64,000 bases of DNA from Diploptera punctata (lineage: Eukaryota; Arthropoda; Insecta; Blattodea; Blaberidae): contig JASPKZ010007552.1 in NCBI GenBank assembly GCA_030220185.1, forward strand, positions 620,001-684,000, written 5' to 3'. Below, piece by piece: positions 21,060 through 30,061 of this stretch (the stretch's first letter is position 1; each line of letters starts with the position of its first letter). The translations under genes were made by a program, and so were the position numbers. Below the pieces are notes generated by a model. It was not told the DNA's origin. It searched no databases and saw nothing but the letters and a program-made list of their open reading frames with translations.

Positions 21060-21201
21060 CAGGGACTATTTGAGCCTTAAATGTTCCCGACATTTATTTC
21101 GAAAAAGAAATCTCACCTAGGAATTTAGTCCTGATCAGGATCAAAACCGAGCCCGCTGCTTGTGGGGACACAAGATTATTACCAGAACACAGCGATGGAC
21201 G
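21060..21201 (-). mobile_element. Diverged SINE (family I) head
   Basis: Minus strand: GACGTCCATCGCTGTGTTCTGG...GCGGGCTCGGTTTTGATCC then AGGTGAGATTTC and GTCGGGAACATTTAAGGCTC, a decayed version of the head and body at 25208, 63672 and elsewhere. No conserved tail follows. Confidence 0.6.
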
Positions 21202-22301
21202 TCATTTATAGTTCTGAACTTGCGAATTCCAAAATATTGTAGCTACTGAGGTTATTCTTATGGAAGTATTTTTGAATATTTTTTACAAATCTTTGTCCAT
21301 CACTGTTATAGCGCGAGACGAGGGGTGTTTTTGGGAGACAAGAGGTATTTTAAAACAAACCCTTGAAAGAAAAGTTATGTTAAGATAAGATCAACACGAA
21401 TGAAAAAATACACTGTAGGGTGAGGGGTTGCGAAAGAACATTTCTCAGGTATTTTTATGAGACAAGGGATTTTTTAAAATAACCAACGGTACTAGAGGGT
21501 AGAGCTAAGGCGGTCAGTCTGAGTCGAGAGTCTCTGCGGCACCAACGGACGAGTGAGGTCCCGGGGCAGCGCCCTGGCGACATTTCAGCGCCCTGCTGGG
21601 CCCATTTCTTAAATATGTAAGTAGAAGTTTGTAATATAGTTTTTCATTTCTCTCGGGAATGTCCACAATTAAATTTTAATCACTCCTATAAGCAAATATT
21701 AATATATTATTAAATGGTGCTTCCAAGTTCTATCTTGTAATGGATATTTTTTAAAAATATATTGGTCATTTGCTAAACCATTCAGCTACTCCGGAAACAT
21801 TTACGCAGTGGAAGTCCTGTTCTCCGGTAAAATAAGGTTAGGGGGAAAATCGTAATAAATCAGCCACACAAATTCCTGATTTTGTAAAGTTTTAGGTTCC
21901 GAATTCTCAACTGCTAGTGAAAGTCGTAGGGGTGATTCATGGTTGTTACTCGTACGTTCAGATTCTTAAACAAGTATGTATCCTAATTATATCATTCCTT
22001 GTGAGAACGAGAAGGTGAAGAAATATTAATTATTAATTGATTATTCGCTTAATTAGTCGATATATTAAATACTAGATCAAGGAAGATATTTAGCGATTAC
22101 TATCTCCTATATAAAACAATATTACATATATAATGTCAACTCCAACTGGAAGTTTGGAGAATTAATTTTTGTATTAATGATTGGAATTTATTTACGCTGT
22201 TAATACCAATTAGACCATTACTAAAAACGAGAAAAATAATTAGAACATCTGTAATAATAAATTAAATTTTAATTAGAACTTTAATAATAAATTATTTTAA
22301 T

Positions 22302-22578
22302 TAGAACACTTACAAAAATAATAAATTAATTTTACTTCAATAATTTAGAAATAATTCAGTTACTTAAATAAATATTTAGAAGAGTGTATTGTAGTAATTT
22401 AAATGTTCCTTCAGAGGCGTAAATCAAATGTGAATTAGAACAACTATAATGATAAATTATTTTTTAATAGAACACCTACAAAAATAATAAGTTAATTTTT
22501 CTTCAATAATTCAGTCACTTAAATCAAATATTTAGAAGATTCTATTATAGTAAGTTAAATGTTCCTTCAGAGGCGTTT
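22302..22578 (+). repeat. Internal diverged tandem duplication in the long-TIR element
   Basis: The block AACAC.TACAAAAATAATAA...AAATGTTCCTTCAGAGGCGT occurs at about 22302-22423 and again at about 22473-22577. The copies have visibly diverged, unlike the outer arms. Confidence 0.75.
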
Positions 22579-22838
22579 AAATTTTACAAAATACGGTCTA
22601 ACATGGGTTCGTAATCCTATCAGGAATATTATTAAACCTGATTATAACACCGCTAGTCACCAGTGTAATGACTCGCTTTATTTCTTCATTTTATTCTTTA
22701 TTATTTCGAAAGGGCTTTACTCATATTACTAGGTAGCGTGTCGAGGAAAATTATAGGAAGTGTGAACAGGACTTCTAGAAGAATTTACACACTTTTTTAC
22801 GACATAAAAAGAAGCCATTGACACGGTGTATCAAACAC

Positions 22839-22841
<3 letters not shown>

Positions 22842-22870
<29 letters not shown>
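22842..22870. repeat. AT microsatellite
   Basis: Uninterrupted AT run just inside the right arm. Confidence 0.9.
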
Positions 22871-22874
<4 letters not shown>

Positions 22875-23343
22875 ACATATTATAGGTTACATTTGAAAAT
22901 TACTCAAGATAGAACTTGGAAGCACCATTTAATAATAGATTAATATTTGCTTATAGGAGTGATTAAAATTTAATTGTGGACATTCCCGAGAGAAATGAAA
23001 AACTATATTACAAACTTCTACTTACATATTTAAGAAATGGGCCCAGCAGGGCGCTGAAATGTCGCCAGGGCGCCGCCCCGGGACCTCACTCGTCCGTTGG
23101 TGCCGCAGAGACTCTCGACTCAGACTGACCGCCTTAGCTCTACCCTCTAGTACCGTTGGTTATTTTAAAAAATCCCTTGTCTCATAAAAATACCTGAGAA
23201 ATGTTCTTTCGCAACCCCTCACCCTACAGTGTATTTTTTCATTAGTGTTGATCTTATCTTAACATAACTTTTCTTTCAAGGGTTTGTTTTAAAATACCTC
23301 TTGTCTCCCAAAAACACCCCTCGTCTCGCGCTATAACAATCAC

Positions 23344-24167
23344 AAACTAGACACCGCGAAAATGACAATTACAATATCATAATAATAATAGTTTTATTTG
23401 GATTGGCAGAGTGAAGACTACAGTGATTTTCCTTCCACTCATATCATTTTACAAACAAATGTATTGATGTGTTTCTATATTGTGATTATTTATAAGCCTA
23501 ACAAAAAAATTTAAGCCTACTCAACTCGTGCCTAACTCAGGATCAGGATGAGGGATGAGATGAAGCCCCTATACTTTTCAGAGGTTCATGTGCGACAAGA
23601 AGTGGTTGCCGATGACGGCTGACAAAACATTACAGGGGCGGTTTAACGAAATGGATGAAATGAGTATAGAGAAGTTTTGAAATGAAATATGGGGCAGAGG
23701 AAAATGGGAGAAATAGCGAGAAAAACTTTCCCAAGGTCCATTCCGTGCACAACGAAGCCAACATAGAGTAACCGGGACTTGATCTTGAGACCCAGTGGTG
23801 AGAAGAAGCTGTAATCGACTGCTGCACGGAGCCGCCTCTAGATACTATTAACGCAAAATGCACTTACAAATAAATATAATATATTTAAATAAAACAGTTA
23901 ACATAAATAGATGCTCAAAGAAATTGTAATTTATCAAATAATAATCTCAAGGCATTAAAAAAATAGTAAAAGAGAAAAGGAACAATAGTGTAGAGGTTTT
24001 AAAAATGCTCCCAATTATTACTTCAAATAGCTTACTGTTACGGTTGTTGCTATTATTATGTTTATCGTATAAAAGTTGTATGTTAAAGAAATTTGCATTG
24101 CAATTTTTAATGTATTTTAATCCATTATAATTTAGCATACATTAGCCTATATATAAGCTATACTGCA
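23344..24167. other. No firm feature; possible SINE-like scrap at 23690-23845
   Basis: On the minus strand near 23845-23690, GGCTCCGTGCAGCAGTCGAT and AGATCAAGTCCCGG are spaced like box A and box B, followed by TTTCTCGCTATTTCTCCC, which resembles 18180-18230. The remainder is unrecognised AT-rich DNA. Confidence 0.3.
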
Positions 24168-24255
24168 AATATTTATTATTATATTTGTGCTGGTTGACTG
24201 GAAGGGAAGGCCTTATGGCTTTAACTCTGCTAGGATAAATGAAACATTATTAATA
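24168..24255 (+). mobile_element. LINE A 3'-end fragment
   Basis: TTTGTGCTGGTTGACTGGAA..GGCCTTATGG.TTTAACTCTGC.AGGATAAATGAAACATTATTA matches the 3' terminus of LINE A (11227-11290). It is a severely 5'-truncated insertion. Confidence 0.75.
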
Positions 24256-25010
24256 GAGACCGGATTATATGCATTTGCATATTTATACCATTTTCACCTG
24301 TTATTGCATATTTCCACTAGAAACTTGTGATAACGCATATTTTTGCACTATATTTACAACATTTTAAAAATCTGCTGTTGTTTTACAATGAACATTTCGA
24401 GCCCATCTAAAGTATAGTAAATTATTTGGATAGTGCAGAGGCTTTGGGAATTTGTCTGTGAATCATTTAACGATTCCAGTATTTAAAAAAAATTGTTGTT
24501 ATTAGCACTCATTTTTTCCATATACCTACAACTATTAAAAGTTCGAAATTCAAAGTTTGGCGTTGATTGATTCTTTTCAGTTAATGGATAAAATCCGTCA
24601 ACTGAACTCCTTATTGCCGGAGCTATTCCTAAGCAAACTTAAGGAAAAGTTTTAAAACATTTAAAACGATAAACCAGGCTTTGAACCTTTATGTCAAATT
24701 AATAGTTTCATAAATGGGACGGAACAGCTTTTGCTAGAGATAATAAGTGCCAAAATAGCACCCAAATACAAATACTACCCAATTACTTCGGTTGACGTAG
24801 AACTACTCTGTTCTGTTTATAAACATATTTTGAGCGATCGAATACACAACCTTATACCTAACGTTTGGAAGAGTACCTGATCGTTTCTGTTTACGATAGT
24901 AGCAAAATATAGAATATTTTGATTTGGGAACAATAATATAGCCCGATACTATTGATAATTTATCATTTTTCACTGATAAATGAAAATTTCAGGTTAACAT
25001 GTTAAAATGT
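24256..25010. other. No recognised feature
   Basis: AT-rich DNA with no long frame. Confidence 0.45.
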
Positions 25011-25043
25011 CTGAAGAAGGTACAGTGTACCGAAACAGCTGTC
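25011..25043 (+). ncRNA. Hammerhead-ribozyme-like motif (candidate)
   Basis: CTGAAGA (fits CUGANGA) at 25011-25017, then a perfect 5-bp hairpin GGTAC-AGT-GTACC (25019-25031), then GAAAC (25032-25036), then a minimal ACA/TGT stem around two bases and a C at the expected cleavage position (25043). This order is the hammerhead core with a very short stem III, the form known from some Penelope-like elements and satellite repeats. The flanks give only a weak stem I (GT/AC, then TAAA/TTTA across an internal loop). Self-cleavage is inference. Confidence 0.35.
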
Positions 25044-25207
25044 ACTGAATTTATATAATAAATATGAAAATCAAATAAAACTACGTTTTATTTTTATTTA
25101 ATTAATAAATATGGATTTTCATCAAGTAAACACCAACTCAATTGATTATAAATGAAAATATTAACAAATATATATAACAAAATACTAATTATTATGTTAA
25201 CTTAGAG

Positions 25208-25595
25208 TCCACCGCTGTGGTCTCGAGGTAGCATGCTGCCTTGTCACGCAGCGGGCCCGTGTTCTATCCCCGCTCGGGACAAGTTTTATGGGTGAGGTTT
25301 TTTCGGTGCTTTTCCTCACCTGTAAGACAAATTTCAGGATACTTTAAGGCCAAACGGTCCACGAACATCATCTGGCCATCTTTATCATCAATATCATATT
25401 CATCTCAATTGCATTAAGTTTAGGATTAAGGCCTCTCCTGACGCATCATTACCCATCGTTATCACCCATCATATCATTGGGGCAGCGTAACCCCGCCTCC
25501 AGGCACCCCAACCTCAGAAGTTGGTTACTACACGCCAATACTAGGAGAGAATACCTGAAATGTCGAATGACAAACAGTGGCATTTAACAAGAAAA
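25208..25595 (+). mobile_element. SINE with family I head and a different tail (tail 2)
   Basis: TCCACCGCTGTGGTCTCGAG head, box B-like GTGTTCTATCCCCGC near 25259, the CCTCACCTGTAAGACAAAT body and a short ATC-rich run are as in family I. The 3' half instead reads TTAAGGCCTCTCCTGACGCA...GGGGCAGCGTAACCCCGCCT...CACCCCAACCTCAGAAGTTG. TATGTTAACTTAGAG (25193-25207) and TATGTTAACATAGAG (25596-25610) form a 15-bp TSD with one mismatch, so head and tail 2 inserted together. Full length is about 388 bp. Confidence 0.85.
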
Positions 25596-26154
25596 TATGT
25601 TAACATAGAGATAAATTATCTAATAAAGTAATAATTATTATGTTTTTTATTATTTGGTATTGCATATATGTTGAGTTTTTCAAGAACATTTTAAGCATTG
25701 TTTATGAATATTCGCATGGATATTTCGAGCTTGTTGTGTTGTATATAATCGGGTCTCTAAGTATTGTTATTATTATTATCAGTTGTTCTTTTTTATCGGC
25801 AGTTCCTGATATACACTGGTAGTGAATTCAAATAACGGGAGTGAGATGGTGAAAAAACATGAACAATACGACGTTTAATAATACGGCATTCAATAGTATT
25901 TCTGTCACATTTCGTTACTGAGAAATAATGTTTCAAATAGTGTATTCATCAATTTTAGACACTATATTGCAGTGACATGCGACCTACCAATGGCAGGAGA
26001 ATAAAAGATGAAAGATATCTGAGGTTAGAGGTGCGAATAATTTGCATTCTTCTTCTCACACGCAGCCGGAACCAAGACGGGTCGAATAGACGTCGAAATA
26101 TGGTCATACTTTCGAACATCACAAACGCATCAGACTTTGGCGTTATGAACAAGT

Positions 26155-26371
26155 TGTAGCTTGTATGACAATTCAGGATTTAAGTCACGTCACAGTAGAA
26201 AGAATGTAGTATGGCAAGTGTCTGCAATTGTTGAACATATTTAAACTGGTAATGGGAATAACGTCCAGAGAAAACTTGCTTGGAAACTTGGTTTACTTGA
26301 TGACTCCACTTTAGATTATTATCCATATTATGTATTTCTTATATTTAATGCCAACAGATTGTTATCACAAT
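26155..26371. other. No recognised feature
   Basis: Unmatched AT-rich DNA. It continues 25611-26154, where the only frames are short and unsupported. Confidence 0.4.
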
Positions 26372-26700
26372 ATTTTTGGGTATTCTCTCCTGGCATTGGC
26401 TTTATTGTAACCCATTTCTGATGTTGGGGGTACTGGAAGGCGGAGTTACGCTGCCCAGTTATATATAATATATGAAGATGATGGTAATGATGCGCCAGGA
26501 GAGGCTTTAATTCTAATGAATATGATACTAATGGCCAGATAATTTTCGGGGACCGTTTGGCCCTTAAAGGTTCCTGACATTTATCTGACAGGCGAGGAAA
26601 AACTCAGAAAAAAACTTCACGCTTGAAACTTGTCCTGGACGAGGATCGAACTCGGGCCCGCTGTGTGACAACGCACGAGACCACCGCAATATCCAAGATT
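26372..26700 (-). mobile_element. SINE with family I head and tail 2, diverged
   Basis: Minus strand: a TTGCGGTGGTCTCGTGCGTT head, a GAGTTCGATCCTCG box B near 26640-26653, the CTGTCAGATAAATGTCAGGA body, GGGCCAAACGGTCCCCGAAA, then the tail 2 blocks GCCTCTCCTGGCGCATCATT, GGGCAGCGTAACTCCGCCTT and CCAGGAGAGAATACCC. It confirms the head-tail 2 combination independently of 25208. Confidence 0.8.
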
Positions 26701-26762
26701 TTTTACTACGGGTGGAACACAGATTGACAAAATCTCTTTCGATGTTACATATTCCACATAAA

Positions 26763-26929
26763 GTCCGTCTCCGTGGCGTAGTCGGTAGAGTCCCTACCTT
26801 CCACTCCGGCGACCCAGGTTCGATTCCCGGCGGGGTAAGGGATTTTAAAAATGTCCACCTTGGGTCTGGGTGTGTGTATCCTGTCCCTCCACTAATGCTG
26901 AACTGAGTGCACATTTCCTAATAAAAAAA
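26763..26929 (+). mobile_element. tRNA-derived SINE (family III), with 13-bp TSD
   Basis: GTCCGTCTCCGTGGCGTAGT start, box A-like TGGCGTAGTCGG, box B GGTTCGATTCC near 26817-26827, a short body and an AATAAAAAAA end. TATTCCACATAAA at 26750-26762 and 26930-26942 is a perfect target-site duplication. Complete length is 167 bp. Related copy: 390-528. Confidence 0.92.
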
Positions 26930-26954
26930 TATTCCACATAAACACAAAAGAGCA

Positions 26955-27250
26955 CCATGCTCTTAAGGTCACAGATTCTGACTACAGTTCATCAGCTCTT
27001 AAGTTCAATTCCCGTCCAGATTTCCTGTAAGATTTTTCCTAACAGAGAACCCTAAGCTCACACATGGTCTGAATTTTAGGTTAAGTTTTAAATTTAAGCG
27101 CTCTCCTGATGCTTTATCATCGTCTATCATTATAATAATCGCGGTAAGGTAACTTCGCCTTTCAAGTGCCCCAACCTCAGAAGTGTTGCAATTTCGCCAA
27201 AGCAGCAGAGAATGCCAGAAAAGTCGTAAGGCAATCTAGCAGCAACGAAC
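26955..27250 (+). mobile_element. Decayed SINE with tail 2-like 3' half
   Basis: A box B-like AAGTTCAATTCCCG near 27003-27016, a TTCCTGTAAGATTTTTCCTA body, then GCTCTCCTGATGCTTTATCA, GGTAAGGTAACTTCGCCTTT and GCCCCAACCTCAGAAGTGTT, diverged forms of the tail 2 blocks at 25430-25530. The head is too changed to assign to family I. Confidence 0.6.
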
Positions 27251-27868
27251 AATGCGTAAAAGCGAAATCCTCACAAGTCTACGTTATGGTCCGATTTTGC
27301 TGGTTTACGGAATATACATATTTTTTTTTTTAAATTGGAAGAAGTCAATTTATAATTCTTATTTACACCTATGGGACTGAAGAAGAAACAAACCCAGCAT
27401 AACCTAAGTTATTACCTCGTATAATTTGACGGAAATTAAAATACTTTCTACTGATTAATTTTTGTTACTTCATTTATAAATTAAACTCATAAATCTTGTA
27501 TCAAAATTTATAAATTTAAAGGAGTTAATTAAATGGTATTATATGTTAATAGCTTATACTGGGACAAAGCAAACATGCCGGATGCTAGAAAGATTTATAA
27601 TTTCGGGTTTCGGGTAAATCCTACCTCAGTTCCAATGGTCGGATTTCGCCGACATTTCGAGAATAAATTCGTTTTATTTTAATATACTGAGATTCGTTGT
27701 AAAACATCGAAAATTGCGACGGTTAGAGCGATATTTTAATTTTCTTTTGAGGTGAACTCCTACACCTAAGTATCCGGTTAATGAGCTCAACCATGCTTTT
27801 TAATTGATTGTTATATACAAACTTAGATTTTGATAACAAAAAAAATCCTATCGCTAGAGCGTTAATGG
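27251..27868. other. No recognised feature
   Basis: AT-rich DNA without frames or matched repeats. Confidence 0.45.

Positions 27869-27922
<54 letters not shown>
27869..27922. repeat. AC / AT compound microsatellite
   Basis: About eight AC units followed by about nineteen AT units, directly beyond the 3' end of the minus-strand LINE C. Confidence 0.9.
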
Positions 27923-27924
<2 letters not shown>

Positions 27925-27929
27925 TTACT

Positions 27930-28427
27930 TAATACAGGTTTTCCACTTTACAGCAGTTCGCCCTTGATTGTTGCTTTCCAGAGATTACTATCTTCTCATT
28001 GTCCCTCTTCCATACCCCTCTTCATCATAACACCATATATTCCCTCATACCATGTTCATCTACTTCTCCCCTCTTCCTTCTGCCTTGTACCATCCAATCA
28101 TCTAGAATTTGTTTAGACCACTGGTCTTACGACATCCCTTGTACATGTCCATATACGACTGTAAAGCTATCTCTGTTATATGTTGTAGCCTGGATATTCT
28201 CATACGTCTCCGTAATCCATCAATTTCTGTCGCCAAGATTCGTTTCTGCATCATTTCATGTATTGTTCAATTTTCTGATCCATATGTAAGTATACTTTGT
28301 ATTATTGCCTGTATAATGTCTTTTTATTTCTGGTCAAATTTCTATTCCATTAAAGACCATTCAGGGATCTAATTGCCTTCCTTGAATAATTTACTCTATT
28401 AATAATAAATATTTCTCACAAGTACTT
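27930..28427 (-). mobile_element. LINE C, 3' segment (C-terminal domain)
   Basis: Minus-strand pieces include IIQSILTYGSEN-like, MMQKRILATEIDGLRRRMRISR and MDMYKGCRKTSGL, the post-RT region of a LINE (TYGSE..W, RRxxRISR). Frames are broken. The segment is collinear with LINE C, whose RT ends near 30070; a LINE B copy lies between. Confidence 0.65.
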
Positions 28428-30061
28428 ACTTACTTACTTTCTCACTGGCACTATCGAACCCGCAGGTTCATGGCCATGGCAGCGCGGACATAAGCTCTCC
28501 AAACATCCCTATACTGAGCCAATGCTTTCCAATCATTCCCTGTATAATCTACTTCCCTCAAATCATAATTAATGTTGTTCTCCCACCTCATTCTTGTTCT
28601 ACCAACTGGGCGTTTTCCCTCTGGCTTTCCTACAAGAAGCTTCCATATATTTCTTTCATTCCCCATACGTGCAACATGTCCTGCCCATCGCAGTCCACGA
28701 GACTTAACTGTTCTTATTATATCTGGCTTCCTATAAAGACAATGTAGTTCATTGTTAAGTAGTCTTCTCCATTCACCTGTCTGTCCATCTCTCTTTGGCC
28801 CAAACATTTTCCTAAGTACTTTATTCTCAAATACTTGTAATCTCCTTTCCTCCCTTAAAGTAAGAGTCCATGTTTCGCACCCATATAATATAACTGGTAG
28901 AATAATAATAGTTTTATATATTTTCAGTTTAACGTTTTTTGAAAGGAGTTGGAACGACAAGAGTCTCTGCAATGCATAATAGCACGCATTTTCAGAATTG
29001 AGCCTATGTCTAATTTCTTTGTGCATCTCATTCCTATTTGTGATTATTGATCCTAGGTATTTGAATTCAGCCACTTCCTCAAAATTTCCCTCATTTGTCA
29101 TTAGCTGTCAATTTCCATTGTATAATGAATTTCTACGTGTGGCCATATATTTAATTTTATTGATATTTACTTCCAGTCCTAATTCCTTAGTGTTACTCAA
29201 TAGTGCGTGCGTGTTGTCCTTTAGTATCTCCTCGGTATCGGCCAACAATACTACATCATCAACATAAACTAACAGCTTATTAATACCATTGATTTGTAAG
29301 TCTTCCTCATTCTCTAAAGATTTAATTGCATGCTCTAGTGCAAAATTAAATAGTAGAGGAGATAGTGCATCTCCTTGCTTCAACCCATTCAACCCATTCT
29401 GGATTTCAAAAGGGTCCGAAAACTGTTTGCCTACACGCACCTTACTCTTTGTGTCATTTAGACACATTCATATAAGTCTAACTAACTTTTTAGGAATTCC
29501 GAACTCCAGCAGGATACTAAGTTATATCTTCTCCCTCTTAATTGAATCATGTGCTTTTTTGAAGTCTACATATAGTTGATGTATAGTACCATTATATTCC
29601 CATTTCTTTTCTAAAATCTGTTTTATGCTAAAAATCTGATCTGTTGTAGACATGTTTCTTCTAAATCCACATTGATGATCTCATAGAATGTCATCAATAT
29701 AGGGAATAAGTCTGCTTACTAATATATTTGTTAGAATTTTGTACGAAGTTGAAAGTAATGATATGCCCCTGTAGTTGTTGCAATCAGTTTTATCTCCTTT
29801 CTTATAAATTGGTACGATAATTGACTCCTTCCATTCATCTGGAAGAGCTTATTTTTCCCAAATCATACTAAGCAACCGGCGTACCTTCTCTATCAATTTT
29901 TCTCCCCCTGATTTTATCAGTTCTGCTGGGATCTCATCCGAACCTGATGCTTTATATATCTTTAATTTTTCTATCGCCATTTCAACCTCTAATGCACTTG
30001 GTTCTGCGATTAGCATTTCTGCTCTCTGTAAATTATCCTCCTCAATGTTCTGTTCTCTATG
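28428..30061 (-). mobile_element. LINE B copy inserted into LINE C
   Basis: Reading leftward from 30061: [45 protein letters not shown], a broken GFRRN-type segment (29640-29690), then the RT palm. A 119-codon frame (29108-29467) carries GLKQGDALSP and VYVDDVVLLAD, with YVDD in place of YADD. The 216-codon frame (28451-29101) carries YGCETWTLTLREERRL, WAGHVARMGNER, GKPEGKRPVGRTRM and the AAMAMNLRVR terminus. A six-base direct duplication (NGLNGLKQ) is visible before GLKQGDALSP. The 3' end at 28428-28450 is TAAG-type, as in the other LINE B copies. The endonuclease half is absent. I found no clear TSD. Confidence 0.85.

Larger units (their letters stand above)
21304..23338. mobile_element. Non-autonomous DNA-transposon-like element with 434-bp terminal inverted repeats
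   Basis: The left arm (21304-21737) and right arm (22905-23338) are reverse complements of equal length (434 bp) that differ at only about three positions by eye. The termini are TGTTATAGCGCGAGACGAGG and its complement. ATCAC lies directly outside both ends (21299-21303 and 23339-23343), a 5-bp TSD. The arms hold a GC-rich patch (CAGCGCCCTGGCGACATTTC and onward) and three subterminal direct repeats of the form GAGACRAGRGG..TTTT at 21315, 21335 and 21459. The 1.17-kb centre is AT-rich, with no ORF of note. The superfamily is unknown to me: the 5-bp TSD fits several, and the termini are not the CAC start of Transib. Confidence 0.9.

Noticed and set aside
21304..23338. Pair of solo LTRs in opposite orientation (TG...CA-like termini, 5-bp TSD)
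   Set aside because: One shared 5-bp TSD and equal-length mirrored arms fit a single inverted-repeat element better. No primer site or coding motif of an LTR element is inside.
26564..26914. 116-codon minus-strand frame
   Set aside because: It joins two different SINEs across unrelated sequence.
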